NCBI GenBank assembly: GCA_002350525.1
Contig: DEFA01000036.1
Coordinates: 79,797 to 143,796, forward strand
DNA length: 64,000 nt
Direction of reading: 5' to 3'
Source: Lachnospiraceae bacterium UBA2864
GTDB taxonomy: Bacteria > Bacillota > Clostridia > Lachnospirales > Lachnospiraceae
Position numbers and translations under genes: made by a program. Positions 1 to 8,753 of the stretch are shown in pieces (positions within the stretch are counted from its first letter, which is position 1; every line of letters starts with the position of its first letter). The notes below the pieces were generated by a model. The model had not been told where the DNA came from. It worked only from the letters and a program-made list of their open reading frames with translations, and searched no databases.

Positions 1-2
1 AA

Positions 3-1058
3 AAAATCCTCCGTAGTATCATTACGGTTCCGGTAACTATTCTGATTATTCTTACAATAATCTGTATTGCAGTGAGAAATTACAATTTCTTTGCAAATCA
101 TATAGATACAGCAAGGGGAATTGATGAAGAGATATATGTGGATATAAACGGACAGCAGCAGTTTATAACAATCCGCGGTCGAGATAAGGATTCACCTGTG
201 ATCCTGTATCTGCACGGTGGTCCGGGTTCTCCTGACAGCATGATGGCCTATACATATACAAATGAACTTATCGATGAATATACGGTTGTCTGCTGGGATC
301 AGCGTGGATGCGGCCGAACGTATGTTAAAAATGATGATAAAGATAATGACACTGTATCTTTCGAACAGGCCGAGGATGACCTGGATAAACTTGTGGATTA
401 TCTGTGCGGACGTTTTAACTGTGACAAGATAATCATAATGGGGCATTCCTATGGTTCGGTTCTCGGAAGCAGATATGCTTATGACCATCCTGAAAAAACT
501 GAAGCATTTATAGGAATCGGTCAGTTTGTGAATTTTGCGTCATCAGCGAAATGCGAGTATGAAGATGCTCTTGAAAAGGCAACGGAAAAAGGTGATGACA
601 CATCGAAACTTACAGCAGCATACGATAAGTTTTTGAACAGCCATACGGTTGATTCTTCTTCCGAAATGAGTAGTTACGCGGCGCCGTATCACAAGGCACC
701 ACGTCAGAAAAGTACGATACTTGCGGCACTTGTATCACCGACTTTATCAACTGAGGATTTTCTGTGGTTCACGAAGCAGCTGAGCTTTGAATCCTTCATG
801 AAATATAACGGGAAATTGATGGATTATCTTATGTCTGTTGATCTGAGGGAAGAACAGAAATCTTATGAAGTACCGGTATTCTTTATATCAGGTGGATGCG
901 ACTGGAACTGCGCGTGGAACGATATGGTGGATTACGCAGAGAAAGCAGGTGTAAAATATGATCTGATCGAAGATTGCGGACACTATGTTCACTGTGATGC
1001 ACCGGAAGAATTTGCTAAAATAGTAAAAGAGGATCTGGCATCCGTAATTCAACAGTAA
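3..1058 (+). CDS. Membrane-anchored alpha/beta hydrolase, proline iminopeptidase-like (5' partial)
   Basis: The reading frame is open from the first bases of the window, so the true start lies upstream. A GTG at 72 could be read as a start, but the in-frame codons before it encode a basic residue cluster followed by about 18 hydrophobic residues, i.e. a signal anchor. The mature part is an alpha/beta hydrolase of the S33/proline iminopeptidase type. It has the oxyanion-hole HGGPG motif, a GHSYG nucleophile elbow (Ser encoded at 447), an Asp in the segment SGGCDWN, and a C-terminal GHYVH histidine. Known members cleave N-terminal residues from peptides or hydrolyse esters; the substrate here is unknown. 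The anchor suggests it acts on the outer face of the membrane. A strong terminator follows directly. Confidence 0.8.
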   Translation, partial: KILRSIITVPVTILIILTIICIAVRNYNFFANHIDTARGIDEEIYVDINGQQQFITIRGRDKDSPVILYLHGGPGSPDSMMAYTYTNELIDEYTVVCWDQRGCGRTYVKNDDKDNDTVSFEQAEDDLDKLVDYLCGRFNCDKIIIMGHSYGSVLGSRYAYDHPEKTEAFIGIGQFVNFASSAKCEYEDALEKATEKGDDTSKLTAAYDKFLNSHTVDSSSEMSSYAAPYHKAPRQKSTILAALVSPTLSTEDFLWFTKQLSFESFMKYNGKLMDYLMSVDLREEQKSYEVPVFFISGGCDWNCAWNDMVDYAEKAGVKYDLIEDCGHYVHCDAPEEFAKIVKEDLASVIQQ

Positions 1059-1081
1059 AGTAAAGATCATTAAATAACGGG

Positions 1082-1111
1082 CTGCGGTAGATTATCTACC
1101 GCAGTTTTTTT
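1082..1111 (+). terminator. Rho-independent terminator after hydrolase
   Basis: A perfect 10-bp stem (1082-1091 with 1095-1104), a 3-nt loop and a run of seven T follow the hydrolase stop codon by 24 nt. Confidence 0.93.
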
Positions 1112-1230
1112 GGTTTAGCAACTAATAAATAGAGAAGAGAAGATTATGGGACATCATATGGTTTACCATTAAAGTCATCGAAACATTTGTAACATTTGTA
1201 AAAATGTGTATGACAAAAGGAGATGACAAA

Positions 1231-1512
1231 ATGGAACGATTAAATGACATTATCTACAAGATTCACAGGACAAGTTATTACTTCATGGTCGGAGCTTTTA
1301 CTTCATACGGTGCATCGGCACTCGCATTCGGAATCTGCATCTGCCTCGTATTTGTTACAGGCGCATATACAGAATCTTTAATGCTTATGATCATGGGGCT
1401 GTTCGGACCGTTTCTTGAAGCAAGAGCAATAGTTGAAGTTTATAAGGAAGGTAAGAAACTTGTGAGAAAGCGCAGGATCAGAAATTACAGCAAAAGGGAA
1501 CTGTATGCTTGA
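1231..1512 (+). CDS. Small two-helix membrane protein, unknown function
   Basis: A 93-residue protein. The start at 1231 is chosen because AAAGGAGA sits 7 nt before it; an ATG at 1204 in the same frame has no SD. Two hydrophobic segments (about residues 22-42 and 47-65) are followed by a basic tail rich in Lys and Arg, which predicts a small integral membrane protein with a cytosolic C-terminus. I recognise no family. It stands alone between the terminator at 1082-1111 and the fbp promoter region. Confidence 0.6.
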   Translation: MERLNDIIYKIHRTSYYFMVGAFTSYGASALAFGICICLVFVTGAYTESLMLMIMGLFGPFLEARAIVEVYKEGKKLVRKRRIRNYSKRELYA

Positions 1513-1573
1513 ATGGAAATCAAGTCATAGCAAGTCGATTTGGTGAGGATAAAAGCAGAGTGGTAAATATAAG

Positions 1574-1602
1574 TGGATATATTCTTTACTTCTCGGTATA
1601 AT
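1574..1602 (+). promoter_or_regulatory. Probable sigma-A promoter of fbp
   Basis: A TATAAT -10 box at 1597-1602 lies 17 bp after a weak TGGATA -35 box at 1574-1579. The start codon of fbp is 30 nt downstream of the -10 box. Confidence 0.55.
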
Positions 1603-1631
1603 AGCAAGTGTGAAAGGGAGGGGATTTCTAC

Positions 1632-3590
1632 ATGCGTGATCTTGATTATCTTAAGTTGTTAAATGATAAATTTCCGACAAAAAGGAGCGCACTTGCTGAG
1701 GTTATAAATCTAAAAGCTATTCTTTCTTTACCGAAGGGTAATGAATTTTTCTTTTCAGATATACACGGCGAATACCAGAGCTTTCGAAATCTTGTAAGGG
1801 GAGCTTCGGGAGTCGTTATAGCAAAGATAAGAGATGCATTCGGTTCTACGATGAACTATGAAGAGCAGTTATCTTTCGCTAATCTTATATATTATCCTGA
1901 CAGGACTCTGACAAGGCTTAAACGCCATAAGACACTTGTTCCCGGGACTCCGGAGGGCGATGAGTGGTATCGTGCGACTATCGAACGTCTCATAAAGTTC
2001 TGTCGTATAGCTAATTCAAAGTACACCAGATCCAAAGTAAGAAAAAAGCTTCCGGATGATTACGGATATGCTATAGACGAACTTATCAATGCGGATGATG
2101 AATCTATCGATAAAGCCAGATATTACAAGGGCTTTGTGGATGCCATCATTGAGATAGGAGCAGGAGACGATTTCATCATTACGATGTGCAATCTTATCCA
2201 TAATCTTTTTATAGATAAAATGCATATCATCGGAGATATTTTCGACAGAGGCCCGAGAGCCGATTATGTTATGGATGAGATAATGGGCTTTAATGATGTT
2301 GATATACAGTGGGGGAATCACGATATCAGCTGGATGTCGGCTGCCGCCGGAAATGAAGCGTCCATTGCAACGGTTCTCAGGATCGCCACAAGCTATAACA
2401 GCTTTGACGTAATTGAAGACGGATACGGTATAAATCTTCGTCCTCTTTCGATGTTTGCTGCAGAAATATATGCGGATGACGAATGTGAATGTTTTAAACC
2501 GCATTTACTTGATAATAACAAATACGATTCGGTAAATCCGGATCTTGTTGCAAAAATGTATAAAGCCATAGCCATAATCGAGTTTAAGCTTGAAGGCCAG
2601 CTTATAAAGAGACATCCCGAATATGAGCAGGATGACAGACTCCTTCTGGATAAGATCGATGTGGAAAAGGGTACGGTTATGATCGGAGATAAGGTATATC
2701 CGATGCTGGATACGAATTTTCCGACTATTGACTGGAATGATCCGTATAAGCTTACAGATGTTGAGCAGGAACTGATCGACAATTTAAGATATTCTTTTAA
2801 GCATTCGGAAAGACTTCAGGAACATATTAAGTTCTTATACTCACATGGCTCCATGTATAAGATATATAACAACAATCTTCTGTTTCATGGCTGTATACCT
2901 ATGGATGAGGATGGAGAGTTCCATACCTGGAAACTGGCAGACGGAGAATATTCGGGTAAGAGCCTGATGGATTATCTTAATTCAAAGGTAATAGATGCTT
3001 ATTTTCTCAGAGATGATGATCCGAGAAAGGCCGATTCGCTTGATCTTATGTGGTATCTGTGGAACGGCCCCGTATCACCGCTTTTCGGAAGAGACAGGAT
3101 GGCTATCTTTGAGAGAATCTTCCTTGAAGATAAGAGTCTTAGTATAGAGAAGAATAACAGTTATTATGAATTCTCGAAGAAATCTGAGTACTGCGATAAG
3201 ATATTTAAAGAGTTCGGTATGAATCCCGAAAGGGCGCACATTATAAACGGACATATTCCTGTTAAGGTAAGTAAGGGCGAGAAACCTGTGAAGGCAGATG
3301 GAAAGCTGTATATCATAGATGGTGGTCTGTCGAAGGCATATCACTCGACTACAGGAATCGCGGGATATACGCTTATATTCAATTCACATCATCTTGCACT
3401 TGCGGAACATAAACCGTATGTGCCCGGAGAGGAGAATTCTCCTGAGATTCATGTTACCGAAGTTATGCCTGTAAGACTCAGGGTTATCGATACGGATACC
3501 GGAGATGAGATTAAGAAGCAGATTGCAGATCTCGGAGATCTTATAGAATGCTATAATCTTGGTCTGATCAAGGAAAAGAATAAGAGATAA
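1632..3590 (+). CDS. fbp: Fructose-1,6-bisphosphatase, class III
   Basis: A 652-residue protein that matches the length and sequence style of the Firmicutes class III fructose-1,6-bisphosphatase. This enzyme hydrolyses fructose 1,6-bisphosphate to fructose 6-phosphate and phosphate in gluconeogenesis. It carries the calcineurin-type metallophosphatase signature: SDIHGE (Asp at about residue 43), GDIFDRG (from about 201) and GNHD (about 228-231). Together these bind the two catalytic metals. A later NGHIPV segment supplies another metal-binding His. The start ATG follows AAAGGGAGGGG. It is monocistronic, with its own promoter and a convergent terminator shared with the pilin-like gene. The class III enzyme is unrelated to the class I (proteobacterial) enzyme, which supports the Firmicutes assignment. 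Confidence 0.95.
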   Translation: MRDLDYLKLLNDKFPTKRSALAEVINLKAILSLPKGNEFFFSDIHGEYQSFRNLVRGASGVVIAKIRDAFGSTMNYEEQLSFANLIYYPDRTLTRLKRHKTLVPGTPEGDEWYRATIERLIKFCRIANSKYTRSKVRKKLPDDYGYAIDELINADDESIDKARYYKGFVDAIIEIGAGDDFIITMCNLIHNLFIDKMHIIGDIFDRGPRADYVMDEIMGFNDVDIQWGNHDISWMSAAAGNEASIATVLRIATSYNSFDVIEDGYGINLRPLSMFAAEIYADDECECFKPHLLDNNKYDSVNPDLVAKMYKAIAIIEFKLEGQLIKRHPEYEQDDRLLLDKIDVEKGTVMIGDKVYPMLDTNFPTIDWNDPYKLTDVEQELIDNLRYSFKHSERLQEHIKFLYSHGSMYKIYNNNLLFHGCIPMDEDGEFHTWKLADGEYSGKSLMDYLNSKVIDAYFLRDDDPRKADSLDLMWYLWNGPVSPLFGRDRMAIFERIFLEDKSLSIEKNNSYYEFSKKSEYCDKIFKEFGMNPERAHIINGHIPVKVSKGEKPVKADGKLYIIDGGLSKAYHSTTGIAGYTLIFNSHHLALAEHKPYVPGEENSPEIHVTEVMPVRLRVIDTDTGDEIKKQIADLGDLIECYNLGLIKEKNKR

Positions 3591-3631
3591 CTATGAACAT
3601 GAGCTTTTACAAGATATTAAGTAAAGCATGA

Positions 3632-3672
3632 AAAAGAGCTTCAGTCTGATATGTACCGACTGAAGCTCTTTT
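3632..3672. terminator. Bidirectional terminator between fbp and pilin-like gene
   Basis: A 15-bp perfect inverted repeat (3632-3646 with 3658-3672), with A-rich and T-rich ends, lies between two convergent genes. Either strand gives a hairpin followed by a run of four U. Confidence 0.88.
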
Positions 3673-3708
3673 AAATTGAGGCTTTTAATGATATGAAGCT
3701 TATGTTGA

Positions 3709-4401
3709 TCAGTCTTGATGGCTAGGAGAATTCTGCTCACCGATAGGAGTGATCTTTGCATGGTAAAAACCAAGTCTTTCAGCAAAGGTCTTTGCAGCTT
3801 CAGCATCCTTCTCATGTCCGCCTGATCTTAAGGTGTTTGATGCACTGGCACCCATAGAAAGTTCACCGCTGTCATCTACGTAAACATCAAGCTGATATGT
3901 ATTCCAGGTTCTTCTTGCACATACTGTAAGACCGTTCTTAAATACGTATTCATCAATGTCTGTTCTTCTGATGTAATCTTTGTCAGGTCCCGATGGAAAC
4001 CACTTAACAGAATTTTCTTCGTTCTCTGCGAGTTTTCTCTCTGTCTCAGGACTAACGATTACAAGTCCTGCATATATCATAGCAAGTGCGGTACTTTGAT
4101 CGGAACACCTGATTTCATCCTTATCAACATATACCCAACCTCTCAGGAAATGTTCTGATTGATGTGTTTCCGGATCAACATATTCAACATCTCTTCCCTG
4201 AAAATTACTTGGGAAAGGATATGTATTAAGTGCATCCTTGATCAGGCTGGCATGATATACGTCCTTTGCCTGTCTTGCATTTTCGATATAACGGATAACA
4301 CTCAGACTTATGGCTGCTGTGAGAATGGCCATAATTGCTATGATTATTATCAGTTCGACCAGCGACATACCTTTGTTTTGGCTACTTAGTTGTTTCTTCA
4401 T
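3709..4401 (-). CDS. Type IV pilin-like protein
   Basis: A 230-residue protein with a class III prepilin signal: a short basic leader, then the cleavage motif G|MSLVEL with Glu at +5, then about 20 hydrophobic residues. A prepilin peptidase would cut after Gly and the helix would pack into a pilus or pseudopilus. The rest is a soluble head with no recognised domain. The start is set at the ATG ending at 4401 because GAAAGGTG lies 6 nt before it; the GTG at 4410 overlaps that SD. No pilus assembly ATPase, platform protein or peptidase gene is nearby, so it is an orphan pilin that must use machinery encoded elsewhere. A cluster of helically phased repeats lies upstream. Confidence 0.78.
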   Translation of the reverse strand: MKKQLSSQNKGMSLVELIIIIAIMAILTAAISLSVIRYIENARQAKDVYHASLIKDALNTYPFPSNFQGRDVEYVDPETHQSEHFLRGWVYVDKDEIRCSDQSTALAMIYAGLVIVSPETERKLAENEENSVKWFPSGPDKDYIRRTDIDEYVFKNGLTVCARRTWNTYQLDVYVDDSGELSMGASASNTLRSGGHEKDAEAAKTFAERLGFYHAKITPIGEQNSPSHQD

Positions 4402-4460
4402 TTTATTCACCTTTCAGAATATGTAAAAAAATTTAAATGTTTACAAATAGTTATTGGTTC

Positions 4461-4529
4461 GTTCATAGTTTGTTCATATTTCGTTCAAATTATAGCTTAG
4501 TTTGTTCATAAATGCAACACAGTTTGAAC
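4461..4529. repeat. Phased GTTCATA repeat cluster upstream of pilin-like gene
   Basis: GTTCATA occurs at 4461-4467 and 4472-4478, GTTCAAA at 4483-4489 and GTTCATA at 4504-4510. The copies are spaced 11, 11 and 21 bp apart, about one or two helical turns, so they face the same side of the DNA. An inverted TTTGAAC lies at 4523-4529. This looks like a multi-copy operator for the divergent pilin-like and HAD genes. The rest of the gap 4402-4732 shows only an extended -10 box. Confidence 0.6.
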
Positions 4530-4668
4530 ATAATTTCTTAAGAAAACATGCACAAAGATTTTTGTGCACATTGTATATGCACTGCGAGAGGTGAATCACG
4601 AAAGTATATCATTTCATATTATTTGGGCTGGTTTATGACAATTCTTAATAGGATGAAATGAAAGTTAG

Positions 4669-4677
4669 TGATATAAT
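4669..4677 (+). promoter_or_regulatory. Extended -10 promoter of HAD operon
   Basis: TGATATAAT is an extended -10 box (TATAAT at 4672-4677) with no good -35 box, 55 bp before the HAD gene. Confidence 0.5.
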
Positions 4678-4732
4678 ATATTGTGACTGCTTCATATGAG
4701 TCTTTAAACGTATAATTGAAAGGAGACCTTTG

Positions 4733-5581
4733 ATGAGTACAAAAAAACCTATCGTTGCTATAATGTATGACTTTGACAAGACCTTATGTACAAAGAATAT
4801 GCAGGAATATTCATTTATTCCGGATATAGGGATGTCGGAGAAAGAATTCTGGGATGCGGCTAACAAAAAGTCGAAAACGCTTCAGATGGACGGAATTCTT
4901 GCATATATGTGGCTGATGATAGAGGAATCGCGTAAGAATTCGAAAAGTATTCATAGAAAGGACTTTGTTAAGCTTGGTAAGAGTCTCGAATTCTATGACG
5001 GTGTCGTAGAATGGTTTGACAGAATTAACGAATACGGGAAAGAAGCGGGAATTCAGGTCGAGCATTATATTATTTCCTCGGGACTAAAGGAGATTATAGA
5101 AGGTTCGGACATTTATAAGAAATTCAAAGAAGTTTATGCATGTGAATTCATGTATGATGAAAATGATACGGCCTGCTGGCCGAAGAATGTGGTAAATTAT
5201 ACCACAAAAACGCAGTTCCTGTTCAGAATCAATAAGGGCGTATCCGATCTTTCGGATGACAGGACGCTGAACGACTATGTTCCCGAAGATGAAAGAAGGG
5301 TACCGTTCAGGAATATGATATATATCGCTGATGGTATAACCGACGTTCCGTGCATGAAGCTTGTAAAAGTAAACGGCGGGTATTCGATCGCTGTATATCA
5401 GAATAAGAAGAAAAACCAGGCTCTGGATCTGCTTAAAGATAACAGAGTCAATTATATAGCCAAGGCCGATTATAAAGAAAACTCGGAACTTGACAGCCTT
5501 ATAAAGGATGTTATCTATGAGATTGCATCCAAAGACAGACTTATAAGACTGCAGCTTAAGCAAAAATCTAAATTAATATAA
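4733..5581 (+). CDS. HAD-superfamily phosphatase
   Basis: A 282-residue haloacid dehalogenase-type hydrolase. Motif I is DFDKT (Asp13 as nucleophile, Asp15 as acid/base). Motif II is the Ser pair in IISSG, and motif IV is ADGITD, in place of the usual GDGxxD. The cap inserted after motif I resembles the phosphoserine phosphatase-like HAD-IB group, but the substrate cannot be named. The start ATG at 4733 is preceded at 7 nt by AAAGGAG; a TTG three bases earlier is less likely. It is the first gene of a probable three-gene operon with the beta-lactamase-fold protein 10 bp downstream and the carbonic anhydrase. Confidence 0.8.
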   Translation: MSTKKPIVAIMYDFDKTLCTKNMQEYSFIPDIGMSEKEFWDAANKKSKTLQMDGILAYMWLMIEESRKNSKSIHRKDFVKLGKSLEFYDGVVEWFDRINEYGKEAGIQVEHYIISSGLKEIIEGSDIYKKFKEVYACEFMYDENDTACWPKNVVNYTTKTQFLFRINKGVSDLSDDRTLNDYVPEDERRVPFRNMIYIADGITDVPCMKLVKVNGGYSIAVYQNKKKNQALDLLKDNRVNYIAKADYKENSELDSLIKDVIYEIASKDRLIRLQLKQKSKLI

Positions 5582-5591
5582 GGAGTAAAAA

Positions 5592-6731
5592 ATGGGCACG
5601 TTAAATGAAGAAAAATTAACCGGATATCTTGATTCACTGGTGGAGAAGGGAATCCCGTCGGTGGACTGTATAGTATATAAGGATCATAAAGAGATTTACA
5701 GACATATGAACGGTACTGTGGATATAGATAAGAAGCAGCCGGTACAGCCCGATCAGAGATACCTGATGTTTTCTATGACTAAGGTACAGACCATGACGGC
5801 ATTCATGCAGCTGGTAGAAGAGGGAAAGGTTTCTCTGGAGGATGAAGTAGGTAAGTATATCCCTTCATATAAAAAGCTTTTTGTAAATGATGAACTCGGA
5901 CTGAGAGAGCTTACAGAGCCTATGAAAATATGGCATCTTTTATCAATGCAGTCAGGTCTGGATTATGACATGACGAGACCCGGCCTTCTTCGTGTACTAA
6001 AAGAAAAGGGTGAAAATGCGACAACAAAGGATATAGTGGATTCCTTTATAGAATCACCTCTCGAATTTGTACCGGGAACACATTTCCATTACAGCTTCAG
6101 CCACGATGTTGTTGCAAGGATAATCGAAGTTATAACAGGGATGAGCTTCGGTGAATATTTAAAGGAAAAGATATGGCAGCCTCTGGGAATGCATGATACA
6201 TTCTTCGCTAAGCCCGATAATACGGGACTTGAGAGACTGGCACAGCAGTATATTATGAATGATGACGGCATAGTTCCGATGGAGCAGACCTGTAATTATC
6301 AGTTTACCGAGAAATATCAGAGCGGCGGAGCCGGTCTTGTAAGCTGTACGGAAGACTATGCAAAACTTGCCGATACCTTAGCCTGTGGCGGAGTGACTGC
6401 AGACGGAGTAAGAATTCTTAAGCCGGAGACTGTAGAGATATTTAAGAAGAACCTTCTTGGCGAAGCGGGACTTCAGGAAATAGTATCCTCCATGGGACGT
6501 AAAGGCTACGGCTACAGCTGCGGTATGCAGGTATTTATGCATCCTGAAGTTGTCGGATCGTCGGCTCCTGCCGGTATATTCGGATGGGACGGTGCTGCCG
6601 GAAGCTGTATTCAGATGGATACGGTTTCGAAAACAAGTATAGTTTATGTTCAGCATGTCAGAAACTGCGGCATGGCTTATGATATCATTCATCCTACACT
6701 CAGAGATATTGTGTTTGGGGGCACAGATTAA
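5592..6731 (+). CDS. Serine hydrolase, class C beta-lactamase family
   Basis: A 379-residue member of the beta-lactamase/esterase/DD-peptidase fold family (PF00144). The catalytic SxxK tetrad SMTK is at residues 61-64, a Tyr-containing motif (HYSFSHD) takes the place of YxN, and a C-terminal GWDGAAGS stretch takes the place of the KTG box. There is no signal peptide, so it is probably a cytosolic esterase or peptidase rather than an antibiotic-degrading enzyme. The start ATG follows ATAAGGAG. The stop codon overlaps the ATG of the carbonic anhydrase (TAATG), which predicts translational coupling. Confidence 0.82.
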   Translation: MGTLNEEKLTGYLDSLVEKGIPSVDCIVYKDHKEIYRHMNGTVDIDKKQPVQPDQRYLMFSMTKVQTMTAFMQLVEEGKVSLEDEVGKYIPSYKKLFVNDELGLRELTEPMKIWHLLSMQSGLDYDMTRPGLLRVLKEKGENATTKDIVDSFIESPLEFVPGTHFHYSFSHDVVARIIEVITGMSFGEYLKEKIWQPLGMHDTFFAKPDNTGLERLAQQYIMNDDGIVPMEQTCNYQFTEKYQSGGAGLVSCTEDYAKLADTLACGGVTADGVRILKPETVEIFKKNLLGEAGLQEIVSSMGRKGYGYSCGMQVFMHPEVVGSSAPAGIFGWDGAAGSCIQMDTVSKTSIVYVQHVRNCGMAYDIIHPTLRDIVFGGTD

Positions 6732-7303
6732 TGAATTCCGATAATAAGAAGGTTCTGGAACGTTTACAAAGGGGAAATGAGATTTATGTCAGCAGTGATC
6801 AGAATGTGGGAGACGTATCGCTTCAACTTCGCAGTAAGACGGCGAAGGAGGGACAGCACCCTTATGCGATAGTTATCACATGCTCCGATTCGAGAGTTAT
6901 CCCGGATGCGATATTTTCGGCAGGTATCGGGGAGCTGTTTGTTATCCGTGTTGCAGGAAATGTACTGGATAATCATCAGCTCGGTAGTATCGAATATGCA
7001 TTTTCACATCTGGATGCAAATGTGATCGTTATGCTCGGACATACGAAATGTGGGGCTATAATCGCGGCTCAGAACAGCCACGGTACAACCGATAAATTTA
7101 TCAGATATATAATAGAAGATATAACAGAAGCTATCGGAGAGGAAACCGACGATCATAAGGCAACGGTTTTAAATGTAAAGCACGGAGTAAATATCATCCG
7201 CAACGCATTTCACGATCATCCGGATATTGAAGACGGAGAGCTTGATGTTATCGGCGCGGTATATGATATCGAGACAGGTGTTGTTGAGTGGATTGAAGAT
7301 TGA
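6731..7303 (+). CDS. Beta-class carbonic anhydrase
   Basis: A 190-residue beta-carbonic anhydrase that interconverts CO2 and bicarbonate. The zinc site is visible as Cys51-x-Asp53-Ser-Arg55 (CSDSR), then His104 and Cys107 (GHTKCG). The Asp-Arg dyad that gates the zinc is intact. The length fits the short prokaryotic type. It overlaps the preceding serine hydrolase by one base and is the last gene of that operon. In an anaerobe, supplying bicarbonate for carboxylations is the likely role; this is inference. Confidence 0.92.
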   Translation: MNSDNKKVLERLQRGNEIYVSSDQNVGDVSLQLRSKTAKEGQHPYAIVITCSDSRVIPDAIFSAGIGELFVIRVAGNVLDNHQLGSIEYAFSHLDANVIVMLGHTKCGAIIAAQNSHGTTDKFIRYIIEDITEAIGEETDDHKATVLNVKHGVNIIRNAFHDHPDIEDGELDVIGAVYDIETGVVEWIED

Positions 7304-7401
7304 TTAAGAGATTATGAGAACAGATCAGACTATTAAAATAACGGAAAAGTATTAAATTATAATTAATATCGTTTATCATAAACATATATCCTGAATACCT
7401 A

Positions 7402-7431
7402 TTGACATAGTAGGTGAATAGCTTATATAAT
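7402..7431 (+). promoter_or_regulatory. Sigma-A promoter of gshA-like gene
   Basis: TTGACA (7402-7407), an 18-bp spacer and TATAAT (7426-7431). The -35 box sits inside an interrupted inverted repeat (ACCTA at 7397 to TAGGT at 7411-7415) that could be an operator. Confidence 0.78.
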
Positions 7432-7478
7432 AAATCCCAAAATGTTGGCTCATTTAGAAATATAAAGGAGAGATACAT

Positions 7479-8753
7479 ATGGGATTTTTAAAGGAAATAT
7501 CAGATTACATCAGAGCAGGAGAATCAAATGATAAAAATCTCGGTCTTGAGATCGAACATTTCATCGTAAATGATGAAGGAATTCAGATCGGTTTTCATGA
7601 GATTTCCGAACTTATCGATAAGGTAGGAAGAGAACTGGGAGCGGAGATCATATATATCGATCATTTTCCGGTCGGATACTATACAGGTGAGTATTCTACC
7701 AGTCTTGAGCCATCATGTCAGTTTGAGATAAGCATAAACCCATATTCGGATCTGGAGACCATCGAAAGTATCTACAAAGAGTTCCGCAGCATCTGGGATC
7801 CTATATTTGAGGAGAAAGGTTATCATTTTGAAACCAAAGGTAATCTTCCATTGGTTGAAAAACAGGTTATAAAGCCTGATGATATACCGCTTTCTCCGAA
7901 GAAGAGATATAAATATATGGATGCATATTTCACCGGGAGCGGAATTTACGGAAGATATATGATGAGAGCCTCGGCCTCGGCGCAGGTTTCCATAGATTAT
8001 AAAGATGAAGAGGACATGATAAAAAAGCTTACGGTTCTTCAGAAGATTTCACCATTATTCATGATAATAATGGAAAATAAGACACTTGAAGAATCATCTC
8101 TCCCGGGAGTCCCCGAAAAAACTCATCTCTTAAGAACTCAGGAATGGGATGATCTCGATTCTGCAAGAACCGGATTCGTTCCACATTCAATGGATACGGA
8201 TTTCGGTTACGACAAGATGGCTGATGTTATATCGGATACACCGCTTATACTTCTTACGGATGATGGAAATACCATAGATGTCGGTCATCAGACAGCGAGA
8301 GAACTTATAGAGAACCGGGTTATATATTGGGACGGAATAGGCACGGAACGGCGAAAAAAGCTGATCGAGCATTTCATGTCCATGGGATTTTTCCATTTCA
8401 GAGTAAAGAAATACATTGAGATAAGAGTTGCGGACAGTGTACCTATAAATAAGGCACTCGGTTACGTTGCACTTATAAAAGGACTTATATATTCAGAAAA
8501 AAATCTTAATGAACTTGATGAAACACTTAAAAATGTGAAGGACATTGATTCTATCCAGAAGGCTGTTGAAGCAATAGAGGCTGATGGATTTGACGCGGAG
8601 ATATATGACGGAAAAACAGCCGGAGAATGGGCAGATTATATTTATGATCTTGCTTCAGAATCTCTTGGTGAAGTTGACAGGGAGTATTTAAAGGGTGTGC
8701 GAACTTTTTGGAGTAACGGCAAACAGAAGAATAAAGATAAATGGTCTGCTTAA
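7479..8753 (+). CDS. gshA: Glutamate-cysteine ligase (family 2 type)
   Basis: A 424-residue protein resembling the GCS2/plant-type glutamate-cysteine ligases, which join L-glutamate and L-cysteine using ATP to give gamma-glutamylcysteine. Supporting segments are the N-terminal GLEIEHF, the EYSTSLEPSCQFEISINP stretch (glutamate-binding strand with acidic metal ligands) and the MMRASASAQVSIDY strand. These correspond to the family's GxExE and QxxxD-like patterns. The start ATG follows AAAGGAGAG. No glutathione synthetase gene lies in the window and this protein is far too short to be a GshAB fusion. The product may be gamma-glutamylcysteine itself, or a gshB lies elsewhere. The 3' end overlaps the next gene by 59 bp. 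Confidence 0.85.
   Translation: MGFLKEISDYIRAGESNDKNLGLEIEHFIVNDEGIQIGFHEISELIDKVGRELGAEIIYIDHFPVGYYTGEYSTSLEPSCQFEISINPYSDLETIESIYKEFRSIWDPIFEEKGYHFETKGNLPLVEKQVIKPDDIPLSPKKRYKYMDAYFTGSGIYGRYMMRASASAQVSIDYKDEEDMIKKLTVLQKISPLFMIIMENKTLEESSLPGVPEKTHLLRTQEWDDLDSARTGFVPHSMDTDFGYDKMADVISDTPLILLTDDGNTIDVGHQTARELIENRVIYWDGIGTERRKKLIEHFMSMGFFHFRVKKYIEIRVADSVPINKALGYVALIKGLIYSEKNLNELDETLKNVKDIDSIQKAVEAIEADGFDAEIYDGKTAGEWADYIYDLASESLGEVDREYLKGVRTFWSNGKQKNKDKWSA

Noticed and set aside
4461..4529. CRISPR-like array before the pilin gene
   Set aside because: Repeats are only 7 bp with 4-bp spacers and there are no cas genes.
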